From the NCBI RefSeq assembly GCF_900156525.1, contig NZ_FTPS01000001.1:248001-312000 (forward strand): a DNA stretch of 64,000 nt, written 5' to 3'. Below, piece after piece: positions 45,156 through 59,452 of this stretch. The stretch comes from Pontibaca methylaminivorans. GTDB lineage: Bacteria > Pseudomonadota > Alphaproteobacteria > Rhodobacterales > Rhodobacteraceae. How positions within the stretch are numbered: position 1 is the stretch's first letter; every line of letters starts with the position of its first letter. The position numbers and the translations under genes were made by a program. The notes under the pieces were generated by a model. That model saw only the letters and a list, made by a program, of their open reading frames with translations, searched no databases and was not told the DNA's origin.

Positions 45156-45899
45156 CTACTGAAGCGCCGCGGTCGGCTCTGCCGAGGGCTGGGCCACCGA
45201 AAGCGCAAGCGGCAGATCGACCGTCCGCTGCAGCAGCGCGCGGCCGATGATCGCGCCGGCGATATTCGGATCGTGGGCAAGCCGCGCCACATCGTCGATA
45301 TGCCGCACCACGCCGCTTGCAATCACCGGCGCGCGCGCCCCGGCCGCGAGCCCCGAAATCAGCCCGAGCGTCGCGTCGATCTCGCCCACATCGCTGTCGA
45401 TGTCGGTCACGAGGATCCCGGCAAGCGGCAGGTCGTCGAAACTGCTGATGAACTGATCGGGCGGAAAGGCGCTTTGCTGGCGCCAGCCGTTGATCATGAC
45501 CTGGCCCTCGCGCACATCCACGGCCAGCACGACCTGATCGGGAAGGAACTTCACCAGGTCGCGCACCATTTGCGGCTCCCAGACCGGCCAGCTGCCCAGC
45601 ACGACCCGCCCGACGCCGCGCTCCAGCCAGTAATCGACGCTTTCGCGGCTGCGGATCCCGCCGCCAAGCTGCACCGGGATGCCGGCGACGCGGATGATCT
45701 CCTCGATCAACTCGGCATTGTTGCCCTCGCCCGCCGCGCCGTCGAGATCGGTCACATGCATCCATTCGGCCCCGGCGCGCGCAAAGCTCGCGGCAAGCTC
45801 CAGCGGATCGTCGTCATGAATGACCGGATCCCTCAGATCCCCCTTTGGCAGCAGCGCGCAGCGGCCCTTGTGCAGCTGGAGGGTTGGATAGAGTCTCAT
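45156..45899 (-). CDS. HisA-like TIM-barrel protein with altered active site
   Basis: A 247-residue beta-alpha barrel related to HisA, the ProFAR isomerase. The scaffold is clear: LHVTDLDGA-like EWMHVTDLDGAAGEGNN, IPVQLGGGIRSRESV, VVLAVDVREGQV and IIGRALL. But the catalytic Asp8 of the HisA motif PAIDLxxG is Gln8 in PTLQLHKG, and the second phosphate motif reads ASGVV instead of a double glycine. The second catalytic Asp (VDVREG) is kept. It lies between acpP and fabF, away from his genes, so it likely has another substrate. Confidence 0.8.
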   Translation of the reverse strand: MRLYPTLQLHKGRCALLPKGDLRDPVIHDDDPLELAASFARAGAEWMHVTDLDGAAGEGNNAELIEEIIRVAGIPVQLGGGIRSRESVDYWLERGVGRVVLGSWPVWEPQMVRDLVKFLPDQVVLAVDVREGQVMINGWRQQSAFPPDQFISSFDDLPLAGILVTDIDSDVGEIDATLGLISGLAAGARAPVIASGVVRHIDDVARLAHDPNIAGAIIGRALLQRTVDLPLALSVAQPSAEPTAALQ

Positions 45900-46079
45900 C
45901 GGTCTGCTCCTGATCATTGCCGGTCGGCCGAAGTCTAGCATGCGCCGCAGCAATATCCCACCGGCTTCCGGTTTCAGCACCGGAAGCGTCGGTTTCAGAA
46001 CAGAAATATTGGCCCGTTACGGCAGCCCTCTGATTCGGACACGGATCATATCCGCCGCCCGGCAGGGGTGCCGTGAAAT

Positions 46080-46118
46080 GAAAAACGGCGCCTGCCCGGT
46101 TCTGCGGGAAAGCGCCGT
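46080..46118 (-). terminator. Rho-independent terminator after acpP
   Basis: Leftward from the acpP stop, ACGGCGC and GCGCCGT pair around a 20-base loop and are followed by TTTTTCATTT. This suggests acpP is mostly transcribed alone, apart from the HisA-like gene. Confidence 0.65.
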
Positions 46119-46144
46119 CTGCAATCCGCCTCCGGCGGGAAGGA

Positions 46145-46378
46145 TCAGGATGCTTCGCTGATGAACTTCACCGCGTCGCCGACCGTCTGGATCGTCTCGG
46201 CCGCGTCGTCGGGAATCTCGATCCCGAACTCTTCTTCGAAGGCCATGACGAGTTCCACCGTGTCGAGGCTGTCCGCCCCCAGATCGTCGATGAACGAGGC
46301 GCTTTCGGTCACCTTGTCCTCTTCAACGCCCAGATGCTCAACAACGATCTTCTTTACGCGGTCTGCGACATCGCTCAT
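46145..46378 (-). CDS. acpP: Acyl carrier protein
   Basis: A 77-residue acidic four-helix carrier. The phosphopantetheine serine is in [19 protein letters not shown]. Start at MSDVADR is the family start; a longer frame is not conserved. It lies between fabG and the HisA-like/fabF genes. A strong hairpin follows, fitting the separate high expression of acpP. Confidence 0.97.
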   Translation of the reverse strand: MSDVADRVKKIVVEHLGVEEDKVTESASFIDDLGADSLDTVELVMAFEEEFGIEIPDDAAETIQTVGDAVKFISEAS

Positions 46379-46667
46379 TTCAGTTCCTCGTTCCTTTGCG
46401 GGCCTCTGGCCCAAGTCTTCGCCCGAACCGGGCCGGTGATCCCGGGTGTCCGGGCGTGGAATGGCGGCACCTGCGGCCCGCTCGCGTATACCGGCTGCCT
46501 AATAGCACAGTCCTTCCCGATGGCAAACGCTTTCACCGCAGTCTGTTGCGCCCCGGTTCCGCCGTCTCGGGCGGCGCGGGGCAGAGGCGCCGTCAATGGC
46601 AATGACGGGTGCCATGGCATCAGATTCGCCCGCCTGCCGCAAGCCTGTTCCTGCTGCCGGCACCGGT

Positions 46668-47405
46668 TCAGAGCATCGCCATGCCGCCGTTCACATGCAG
46701 CGTGGCGCCGGTCACATAGGCCGCTTCGGGGCTCGAAAGATAAAGCACGGCGGCGGCGATTTCCTGCGGCGTGCCCATGCGCCCGGCGGGCACCTTGGCC
46801 AGAATCGTCGCCCGCTGCTCGTCGTTCAGCTTTTCGGTCATGGCGGTCGAAACGAAACCCGGCGCAACCATGTTGACGGTGATGCCGCGGGTCGCGACCT
46901 CGTGCGCGAGCGATTTTCCCATCCCGCCGAGCGCGGCCTTGGCGGCGGCATAGTTGCTCTGGCCCGGGTTGCCGATCGCGCCGACCACGCTCGACACGTT
47001 CACGATCCGCCCCCAGCGGGCCTTCATCATCCCGCGCAGCACACCCCGGCACAGCCGGAACGCCGCCGTCAGATTGACGTCGATCACGTTCTGCCATTCC
47101 TCGTCCGCCATGCGCATGAACAGGTTGTCACGGGTGATGCCGGCGTTGTTCACCAGGATGTCGACGCCGCCCATGGCCTCGACCGCCTGGCGGGGAAGCG
47201 CCTCGACCGCGTCCGGGTCGGACAGGTTGCAGGGCAGCACATGCGCCCGCTCGCCCAGCTCCGCCGCGAGGCTCTCGAGCGGCTCCCGCCGCGTTCCCGA
47301 AAGCCCGACATTCGCGCCCGCGCCATGCAGCGCGCGGGCGATCTCGCCGCCGATCCCGCCGGACGCACCGGTAACGAGCGCCGACTTTCCCGTCAGATCA
47401 AACAT
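46668..47405 (-). CDS. fabG: 3-oxoacyl-[ACP] reductase
   Basis: NADPH-dependent reductase of fatty-acid elongation, 245 residues. The Rossmann motif is TGASGGIGGEIA; the catalytic Ser-Tyr-Lys are in VNVSSVVGAIGNPGQ and SNYAAAKA, and LVNNAGITRDNLFMRM fits FabG closely. Start at MFDLTGK with weak upstream site. Order fabD-fabG-acpP is normal for this family. Confidence 0.95.
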   Translation of the reverse strand: MFDLTGKSALVTGASGGIGGEIARALHGAGANVGLSGTRREPLESLAAELGERAHVLPCNLSDPDAVEALPRQAVEAMGGVDILVNNAGITRDNLFMRMADEEWQNVIDVNLTAAFRLCRGVLRGMMKARWGRIVNVSSVVGAIGNPGQSNYAAAKAALGGMGKSLAHEVATRGITVNMVAPGFVSTAMTEKLNDEQRATILAKVPAGRMGTPQEIAAAVLYLSSPEAAYVTGATLHVNGGMAML

Positions 47406-47430
47406 CTCTCGTCTCCTGACTTGCAACCTG

Positions 47431-48369
47431 TCAGCCGCGGCTTGCGGCTGCCTCTATAATCTCTGCCGGCGTGCCCATGTTCCGGGTCGCGATGCTGCGG
47501 TCGATGCGGCGGATCATGCCCGAAAGCGCCTTGCCGGCACCGATCTCCCAGATTTCATCGACACCGGCCGCCTTCATCGCCAGCACGCTTTCGCGCCAGC
47601 GCACCGCGCCCGTGACCTGCTCCACCAGCAGCGCGCGGATTTCCTCGGGGTCGCTGACCGGCGCGGCGCGCACATTGGCCACCAAAGGCACTGCCGGCGC
47701 CTGGATCGTGATACCGGCCAGCGCCTCCTGCATCGCCCGTGCCGCGGGCTCCATCAATGCACAATGGAACGGGGCGCTGACCGGCAGCATGACCGCCCGT
47801 TTCGCACCTTTTTCCCTGGCGAGATCCGCGGCACGCTCGACCGCCGCGCGATCGCCCGAAACCACGACCTGCGCCGGGTCGTTGTCGTTCGCGGCGGCAC
47901 AGACACCATCGCCCGCCGCCTCTTGCGCGATCTCGCGCACCGCCCCGAGATCAAGCCCCAGGATCGCCGCCATCGCCCCGTCGCCGACCGGCACCGCCTC
48001 CTGCATGGCCTGCCCGCGCAGCCGCAGCAGACGCGCGGTATCGGCCAGGCTGATCGCGCCGGCGGCCGCGAGCGCCGAATATTCACCGAGTGAATGACCG
48101 GCGACAAAGGCCGCATCCGCGATCGTGACACCCTCGGCTTCGAGCGCCCGCATGGCGGCGAGCGATGTCGCCATCAGCGCCGGCTGCGCGTTGCGCGTAA
48201 GCGTCAGTTCGTCAATATCGCCCTGCCAGATCAGCGCGCTGAGCCGTTCGCCAAGGGCTTCGTCCACTTCCTCGAACACGGCACGCGCGGCGGCATAGCT
48301 CTCCGCCAGCGCCTCGCCCATGCCGATGGTCTGCGCACCCTGCCCGGGAAAAACGAATGCCCTGCTCAT
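47431..48369 (-). CDS. fabD: Malonyl-CoA:ACP transacylase
   Basis: Loads malonyl groups onto ACP. The active serine is in AGHSLGEYSAL, the N-terminus FVFPGQGAQTIGMG is the family start and VSAPFHCALM carries the catalytic His. 312 residues is standard. GGAG lies seven bases before the ATG. First gene of fabD-fabG and divergent from rpsF across 299 bases. Confidence 0.96.
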   Translation of the reverse strand: MSRAFVFPGQGAQTIGMGEALAESYAAARAVFEEVDEALGERLSALIWQGDIDELTLTRNAQPALMATSLAAMRALEAEGVTIADAAFVAGHSLGEYSALAAAGAISLADTARLLRLRGQAMQEAVPVGDGAMAAILGLDLGAVREIAQEAAGDGVCAAANDNDPAQVVVSGDRAAVERAADLAREKGAKRAVMLPVSAPFHCALMEPAARAMQEALAGITIQAPAVPLVANVRAAPVSDPEEIRALLVEQVTGAVRWRESVLAMKAAGVDEIWEIGAGKALSGMIRRIDRSIATRNMGTPAEIIEAAASRG

Positions 48370-48530
48370 GATGTCTCCGCCAGTTCCGCCAGTTTCCGCT
48401 GATGACCGCTCCGCCGTCCGGTCGGCGCCCGCCTTAGCTTGCGCATCGCGAAAGCACAATGTCCGACGCAGGCCGGTGCGGGGAACCGGCGGGAAAACCG
48501 CACAACCCCGCGGTCCACGGCCATCCGCCC

Positions 48531-48558
48531 TTGCCTCGCGCCCCCGAGCGTGTATGAG
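48531..48558 (+). promoter_or_regulatory. Candidate promoter of the rpsF operon
   Basis: TTGCCT and TATGAG are spaced 16 bases apart about 110 bases before rpsF. Both match the sigma-70 consensus in four of six positions. The leader between it and rpsF could hold a ribosomal-protein binding structure, which I did not identify. Confidence 0.35.
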
Positions 48559-48668
48559 GGGCCATCCCGGCGCGGAGGACCGTATCGCGCAGACTCTCGT
48601 GGCAGGGCCGCGCCCGGGGAAACCGCCCTGCCTATGAAATGCGCCTCGACACAAGAACAGGAGTCTAC

Positions 48669-49022
48669 ATGCCACTCTATGAGCATGTCATGATCGCCCG
48701 TCAGGATCTTTCCGGCACCCAGGCCGAAGGGCTGATCGAACATTTCGGCGGCGTGCTGACCGACAACGGCGGCAAGCTGGTCGACCAGGAATACTGGGGC
48801 GTCAAGACCATGGCCTACCGGATCAACAAGAACCGCAAGGGGCATTACCTTTTCATGCGCACCGACGCGCCCGCCCCGGCGGTGCAGGAGATGGAGCGCC
48901 TGATGCGCCTTCATGACGACGTGATGCGCGTGCTCACCATCAAGGTGGACGAGCACAAGGAAGGCCCCTCGGTGCAGATGCAGAAGCGCGACGATCGCGA
49001 CAGCCGCCGCGACAACCGCTGA
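48669..49022 (+). CDS. rpsF: 30S ribosomal protein S6
   Basis: Binds 16S rRNA with S18. 117 residues, MPLYEHVMIARQDLSGTQAE start, YRINKNRKGHYLFM core, and a basic-acidic tail (KRDDRDSRRDNR). AGGAG seven bases before the ATG. First gene of rpsF-rpsR-rplI. Confidence 0.98.
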   Translation: MPLYEHVMIARQDLSGTQAEGLIEHFGGVLTDNGGKLVDQEYWGVKTMAYRINKNRKGHYLFMRTDAPAPAVQEMERLMRLHDDVMRVLTIKVDEHKEGPSVQMQKRDDRDSRRDNR

Positions 49023-49051
49023 TCCATCGCTTCAGGAAAGGATAACAAGCC

Positions 49052-49279
49052 ATGGCAATGAGACCATTTTTCCGCCGCCGCAAGGTCTGCCCCTTCTCCG
49101 GGGAGAACGCGCCCGTCATCGACTACAAGGACACCCGGCTTCTGCAGCGCTACATCAGCGAACGCGGCAAGATCGTGCCCTCGCGCATCACCGCCGTGTC
49201 CGCCGGCAAGCAGCGCGAACTGGCCCGCGCGATCAAGCGCGCCCGCTTCCTCGCGCTGCTGCCCTATGTCGTGAAATAA
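49052..49279 (+). CDS. rpsR: 30S ribosomal protein S18
   Basis: 75 residues, basic; [14 protein letters not shown] and [32 protein letters not shown] are typical of S18. AGGAAAGGA precedes the ATG. It is 29 bases after rpsF in the same transcript. Confidence 0.98.
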   Translation: MAMRPFFRRRKVCPFSGENAPVIDYKDTRLLQRYISERGKIVPSRITAVSAGKQRELARAIKRARFLALLPYVVK

Positions 49280-49292
49280 GGAGCAGACGACC

Positions 49293-49919
49293 ATGCAAGT
49301 CATTCTTCTCGAACGCGTGGCCAAGCTGGGCCAGATGGGCGACATCGTCGACGTCAAGCCCGGCTTTGCACGCAATTACCTGCTGCTGCAGAAAAAGGCG
49401 CTGACCGCCAGCAAGGAAAACATCGAAGCCTTCGAAGACCAGAAGGCACAGCTCGAGGCGCGCAACCTCGAAAGCCGGAAGGAAGCCGAATCCCTGGCCG
49501 AGCGTCTCGACGGGGAAACCTTCGTCGTGATTCGCCAGGCATCGGACGGCGGCCACCTCTACGGGTCGGTCACGACCCGCGACGCCGCCGTGACGGCGAC
49601 CGAGGCCGGCTATTCGATCGACCGCAAGCAGGTTCTGATCCGCCAGCCGATCAAGGATCTCGGCCTCCACGAGGTCGAAATCCACCTGCACCCCGAAGTG
49701 TCGGTCGCGATCACGCTGAACGTTGCGCGCTCGCCCGAAGAGGCCGAGCTTCAGGCTGCGGGCGGCACGATCCAGGAACGCGCAGCCGAGGAAGAAGCCG
49801 CCGCCGAATTCGAGATCGCAGAGCTTTTCGATGACATCGGCGGCTCGCTTTCGGATGACGACGCGGCCCCGGCCCGGGACGACTCCGAAACCCCGGACGA
49901 GAGCGCAGAGCAGAACTGA
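49293..49919 (+). CDS. rplI: 50S ribosomal protein L9
   Basis: 208 residues. The N-terminal domain has [31 protein letters not shown], then the connecting helix and C-domain up to about 150. A further 55 acidic residues (Glu/Asp/Ala) follow, longer than the E. coli protein (149) but usual in Rhodobacterales. Third gene of the operon, followed by a strong terminator. Confidence 0.97.
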   Translation: MQVILLERVAKLGQMGDIVDVKPGFARNYLLLQKKALTASKENIEAFEDQKAQLEARNLESRKEAESLAERLDGETFVVIRQASDGGHLYGSVTTRDAAVTATEAGYSIDRKQVLIRQPIKDLGLHEVEIHLHPEVSVAITLNVARSPEEAELQAAGGTIQERAAEEEAAAEFEIAELFDDIGGSLSDDDAAPARDDSETPDESAEQN

Positions 49920-49980
49920 TCGGGACACGGGGCGCGCGCACACGCACGCGCGCGCCTGCCCCGACAGCGCCAGACATAAC

Positions 49981-50012
49981 CGGCCGCGAGCAGCCCGCGC
50001 TGTTCGCGGCCG
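49981..50012 (+). terminator. Terminator after rplI
   Basis: CGGCCGCGA / TCGCGGCCG pairs nine bases, with further pairing inside (GCAG/CTGT), followed by TTTCAC. It ends the ribosomal operon and faces the convergent recG. Confidence 0.62.
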
Positions 50013-50045
50013 TTTCACACGGGCTGCCGGATGTTCGGCCCGGAC

Positions 50046-55488
<5,443 letters not shown>

Positions 55489-55496
<8 letters not shown>

Positions 55497-56088
55497 TGCC
55501 TGCGTCCTTGCCCACATCCTCGAAAAACGATCCGATCGATTCACTCAGGGCAGCGATCAGGCCCGGCGCGTCGATCTCGTGCTCGCGCTCTCCGATCCGG
55601 ATGATCGCGGCCCCCTCGTCGAGCGCAGGATCTTCCGCCACCGTGACCCGCAGCGCGACGTCCGGCGCCAGCAATTCGCGCAGCCCCTGCCCCTCGCCCG
55701 TCGCGACCGTGATCCGCACCGGCCCGGCCATCCGCTCGCGGCTGAGATCGCCAAGCTTTTCCACGACATGATGACCGAAGCCGCGCATCATGACCTCGGG
55801 AAGGACCGCGGCGGTGAGGCTGCGGAACACGGGCTCGATGGCCTCGAGAAGCTGCCCGCGCACCTCGTGATAGGTAAAGGACAGATCCTCGAGCGTGCGG
55901 GCAAGCGCGGCCGAGACCCGGGCGCGCTCCTGATCGCGGGCCGCCATCGCGTCGTCCCAGCCGGCCGAATATCCCTGCTCGAAGGCCGCAAGCCGGTGAT
56001 CCTCGAGCGCCTCTTCGGACAGGATCCGCAGGCCGCTGCCAGCGGGATCGTCATTGCCGAAGTCCTCGAACAGATGCGAGACGGGCAT
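55489..56088 (-). CDS. fliH: FliH-like flagellar export regulator
   Basis: A 199-residue protein between fliF and fliN. FEQGYSAGWDDAMAARDQERARVSAALARTLEDL is like the FliH/YscL helical segment (AxxxGxxxG-like spacing around GYSAGWD), and the C-terminal part VRITVATGEGQGLRELL fits the ATPase-binding domain. FliH holds the FliI ATPase. The family is poorly conserved, so the call rests on position and this pattern. Overlaps fliF by ATG/TGA. Confidence 0.72.
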
Positions 56089-57701
56089 CAGGCGCTCTCT
56101 CCCTGTTCGTCAAGCCAGCTGCGCAGGATCTCGACGGTCTGCTCCTGGCGCTCTCCGATCATCGCGCGCAGCCGCTCCGACGGGCTGGCCGCGCCGGCAC
56201 CGGCGAGGGCGACCTCGTTCTCGCGGCGCCGCACCGGCGCAGTTTCAAAGCGGGGATCCGGCCCGTCGTCGATCTCTCCGGTCAGCGCCTCGGGCGCATC
56301 GACCGGTTCGCTGCGCGCGGGTTTCGGCAGGGCGCCGGTCTCCGGTCGGGGCAGCGCCGGGTGCGGCCGGGCGAGAATCGGGCGCACGACGAACAGGCCG
56401 AGAACGATCGCGACGATCGCCAGCGCCAGGATCTGGATGAGCGACATGAGATCGAGCCCGAGCCCCTTGAGGAACGTCGTGCTGGCCATGGTGCCCTCCT
56501 CCGCGACCGCCGGCAGTTCCATCGAGCGCAGCGTGATGACGTCGCCGCGCTCCGCGTCGAATCCGACCGCCGAGGCAACCAGTTCGCGCAGCGCCTCGAG
56601 TTCGGCCTCCGCACGCGGCTGCACCGTGACCGCGCCGGTCGCATCCGCGCCGCTCACCCCGTTCACGAGCACCGCGACCGTGAGCCGGCGTACCGCCCCC
56701 GGCCCGCGCAGGATTTCATGTTCGGTCTGCGAGACCTCGTAGTTCACGCGCTCGCGCGTCTCGCTGCTCTGGGCCTGCGAGCCGTCGGAGCGTGCGCCGT
56801 CGCCCTCCGGCAGATGCGAGGCGATCGTGACCTCGCCCTGCCCCTGGTTGCGCGAGGAATCGCGCCGCTCCTCGGTGTCGGTGCTGATCGCGACGCGTTC
56901 CTCCGGGTCGATCTGGCGGCGGCGGATCGATTCGGTGTCGGTCACGGTCTCCACGCTCACCTCGACCACGGCATTGCCGGCCCCGACCCGGGCCTCGAGC
57001 AGGCGCAGAACCCGGCTGCGCAACTGCTGGGAGCGCTCGTCGGCGGAATTCGCGACCGTTTCGCTCTCCGCCGGGCCGACGAGCCCGCGGCGCGAATCGA
57101 TCACCGCAACATTCTCGACCTCCATCCCGGTGATGGCCGAAGCCACCAGATAGCGGATGGCATTGGCCTGTTCGGGAGAGATCGGGCCGCCCCGCGCGGT
57201 CAGCAGAACCGATGCGGTCGGCGCGGCGGCGCGCTGGAACGGGCCCGCGGCGGCATGGGCGATATGCACCCGCGCCTGCGAGACATGGGGGCTTGCGACG
57301 ATGGTGCGGGCCAGTTCGCCCTCCTTCGCGCGCCAGTATGTTGCATCGAACATCTGCGCCGTGGTGCCGAATCCGCTCAGCGAATCAAGCAGCTCATAGC
57401 CCCGCCCGCCGGTCGCGGGCAGCCCGTCACCGGCCAGGATCATGCGCAGTTCATCCCGCCGGGCCGCGGGCACGTGGATCGCGTTGCCGCTGATCCGGTA
57501 GGCGACCCCATGCTGTTCAAGCGCCTGCACGACCTCGCCGGCCGCATCCGGCTCGAGCCCCGCGTAAAGCAGCTGCATCGAGGGGCGCGCGGCCAGCGCC
57601 GACATGACCATGACGATCAGCACCGTTGCCGCGCCCGCCGCGGCGACGATGATCTGCCGGCGTCTTCCAAGTCCGCTCCATGTCCTGACGAGCTGCTGCA
57701 C
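56088..57701 (-). CDS. fliF: Flagellar MS-ring protein FliF
   Basis: Forms the MS ring in the inner membrane. 537 residues. The first membrane helix is at about 18-38 and the second at about 430-455. The periplasmic part has YAGLEPDAAGEVVQALEQHGVAYRISG, GFGTTAQMFDATYWRAKEGELARTI and RVHIA. C-terminal about 80 residues reach the cytoplasm to bind FliG. First gene of the leftward unit, whose promoter region contains a CtrA-like box. Confidence 0.95.
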   Translation of the reverse strand: MQQLVRTWSGLGRRRQIIVAAAGAATVLIVMVMSALAARPSMQLLYAGLEPDAAGEVVQALEQHGVAYRISGNAIHVPAARRDELRMILAGDGLPATGGRGYELLDSLSGFGTTAQMFDATYWRAKEGELARTIVASPHVSQARVHIAHAAAGPFQRAAAPTASVLLTARGGPISPEQANAIRYLVASAITGMEVENVAVIDSRRGLVGPAESETVANSADERSQQLRSRVLRLLEARVGAGNAVVEVSVETVTDTESIRRRQIDPEERVAISTDTEERRDSSRNQGQGEVTIASHLPEGDGARSDGSQAQSSETRERVNYEVSQTEHEILRGPGAVRRLTVAVLVNGVSGADATGAVTVQPRAEAELEALRELVASAVGFDAERGDVITLRSMELPAVAEEGTMASTTFLKGLGLDLMSLIQILALAIVAIVLGLFVVRPILARPHPALPRPETGALPKPARSEPVDAPEALTGEIDDGPDPRFETAPVRRRENEVALAGAGAASPSERLRAMIGERQEQTVEILRSWLDEQGESA

Positions 57702-57757
57702 CTGTTCCTCCGTTCCGCCGTGTTTCGTCCGGCAGGGAGATGTTTCGCCGATCGGTC

Positions 57758-57772
57758 TTAACAGTCGGTTAG
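57758..57772. promoter_or_regulatory. CtrA-like box in the divergent fliF/fliL promoter
   Basis: TTAACAGTCGGTTAG fits the CtrA consensus TTAA-N7-TTAA in all but the last base. It lies in the 117-base gap between the leftward fliF and rightward fliL, 46 bases before the fliL start. CtrA controls flagellar and GTA genes in Rhodobacterales, so the position makes sense. Confidence 0.6.
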
Positions 57773-57818
57773 TTCCTCAGCGCTTATGCAGAAATCCCGG
57801 AACCAGAGAGGGACGAAG

Positions 57819-58295
57819 ATGACCGACGCAACGACCGAGCCCGCCGCGAACCGGCGGCGCGGTGGCAGGGGGACGCTGATCGCGGCGCTGATTGTCGCGC
57901 TCCTCGGCGCGGGCGGGAGCTACTACGCCGTTGCCTCCGGCCTGATTCCGCTCGGCAAACCCGCTCTTCCGGCGCTGTCCCGGGGGGCCGCGCCGGAGAC
58001 CGCGTTCATCGCGCTCGAGCCGCTGATGATCACGCTCGAAAGCGGCGACTCCCGCCACCAACTGCGTTTTACCGCGCAGATCGAGGTGGCGGCAGACGCG
58101 CGGCGCGAGGTCGAGGACCAGATCCCCCGCATCATTGACGTGCTGAACGTTTATCTGCGCGCGCTCGGGCTGCAGGATCTGCAGGACCCGCTCGCCCTGA
58201 CCCGGATCCGCGGCCAGATGCTGCGGCGCATCCAGGTGATCGTCGGAGACGACCGTATCCGCGATCTTCTGGTCATGGAATTCATGCTGAACTAG
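57819..58295 (+). CDS. fliL: Flagellar basal body protein FliL
   Basis: A 158-residue stator-associated protein with one membrane helix (about 16-34, TLIAALIVALLGAGGSYYAV) and a periplasmic stomatin-like domain. FIALEPLMITLES and DQIPRIIDVLNVYLRALGLQDL are typical. The ATG follows GAGGGACG. First gene of the rightward fliL-orf146-motE-motA-orf771 unit. Confidence 0.93.
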   Translation: MTDATTEPAANRRRGGRGTLIAALIVALLGAGGSYYAVASGLIPLGKPALPALSRGAAPETAFIALEPLMITLESGDSRHQLRFTAQIEVAADARREVEDQIPRIIDVLNVYLRALGLQDLQDPLALTRIRGQMLRRIQVIVGDDRIRDLLVMEFMLN

Positions 58296-58304
58296 GAGGC
58301 GGAA

Positions 58305-58745
58305 TTGGAACTCATTGCCGATATTCTTCTGGTTGCCGGGGCCGTCGGGGCCGGTTTCTACTGCTTCGTCCTGTCCCGGCGCCTGAGCCGTTTCAACGAC
58401 CTGGAAACCGGCATGGGGGGCGCGGTCGCGGTGCTGTCCTCCCAGGTCGACGACCTCAACCGCTCGCTGGTTTCGGCGCGCGCGGCCTCGGACGGCTCGA
58501 ACGCCGCGCTCGACGACCTGACGCGGCGGGCCGAATCGGTGGCCGGGCGGCTCGAACTCCTGATGGCCTCGCTCCACGACATCCCCGAGGCCGGGGCGGA
58601 GCCGCCGTCGCCAACCACCGAAGCGGAGCCCGCGCGCGCCACCGAAGCCACCGAAATCACCGGGGCCGCGGATGACGACGCGCCGTCGCCACCCATGGCG
58701 GCAGCACCCTTCATCCGGCACGCGCGCGGCGGGGCGGCATCATGA
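58305..58745 (+). CDS. Small membrane-anchored flagellar-locus protein
   Basis: 146 residues, starting at TTG with GAGGCGGA upstream. One membrane helix at residues 5-22 is followed by a short helical coil (SRRLSRFNDLETGMGGAVAVLS) and a variable acidic tail. Resembles the DUF6468-type proteins found next to fliL and motE in alphaproteobacteria; function not established. Last codons overlap the motE start by ATGA. Confidence 0.72.
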   Translation: MELIADILLVAGAVGAGFYCFVLSRRLSRFNDLETGMGGAVAVLSSQVDDLNRSLVSARAASDGSNAALDDLTRRAESVAGRLELLMASLHDIPEAGAEPPSPTTEAEPARATEATEITGAADDDAPSPPMAAAPFIRHARGGAAS

Positions 58746-59332
58746 GCCGGCCCCTCCCGGCCGCCGGGAAACGGGCAAGGCTCGGCACCCTGTCGCTGGT
58801 CGCAACCTTCCTGATCGGCTCGGCGCTGATCCGTGCCGGTCTGGGCATCGGGCCCGCGATTTCGGCCGAACCCGAACCGCGCGACGCCGGCGCCGAAGCG
58901 GCGGAAACCGTGCCCCGGGCGGGTGCGGATCCGGGCTCCCTTCTGGCGCGCCTGCAGGAGCGCGAGCGCAAGCTTGCGGAGCGCGAGCGGCGCATCGAGG
59001 ATCGCAGCCGCGCGCTCGAACAGGCCGATGCAGCCCTGCGGCAGAAGCTCGTCGCGCTCGAAAGCGCCGAAGAGCGCCTGCGCGCCACCATCGCCATGGC
59101 GGAGGGGGCCTCGGAAGACGACATCAGCGGGCTCACAGCGGTTTACGAGCGGATGAAGCCGCGCGAATCAGCCGCATTGTTCGAGACCATGACGCCCGAA
59201 TTCGCGGCCGGTTTCCTGTCCCGGATGCGGCCCGAGGCGGCGGCGGCGATCCTGTCGGGCCTCAGCCCCGAGGCCGCCTATGCGGTCAGCGTCGTCCTCG
59301 CGGGCCGCAATGCCAATGTGCCGACGCAATGA
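58742..59332 (+). CDS. motE: MotE-like flagellar chaperone
   Basis: 196 residues: one N-terminal membrane helix (about 15-32), a charged coiled coil (LARLQERERKLAERERRIEDRS..., 70-125), then an MgtE-N-like helical domain with YERMKPRESAALFETM and FLSRMRPEAAAAILSGLSPEAAYAVS. MotE is a periplasmic helper of MotC/MotB stators in rhizobia. Coupled to the upstream gene by ATGA. Confidence 0.8.
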   Translation: MSRPLPAAGKRARLGTLSLVATFLIGSALIRAGLGIGPAISAEPEPRDAGAEAAETVPRAGADPGSLLARLQERERKLAERERRIEDRSRALEQADAALRQKLVALESAEERLRATIAMAEGASEDDISGLTAVYERMKPRESAALFETMTPEFAAGFLSRMRPEAAAAILSGLSPEAAYAVSVVLAGRNANVPTQ

Positions 59333-59452
59333 AGACGCAAGGGACCGGCGGCGGGCCGGCCCGCAAGGCAGCGCGAGATCCGGCCGGCGCCCGTTTCGAC
59401 TTTTTAAAAGAATCGCCGCCATGCTCGGATCGCGCGGAAGATGGAGAATGAC

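Noticed and set aside
48559-48668. Possible S6:S18-binding leader RNA in front of rpsF
   Set aside because: I could not draw the conserved stem with its bulge, so no riboregulator is claimed.
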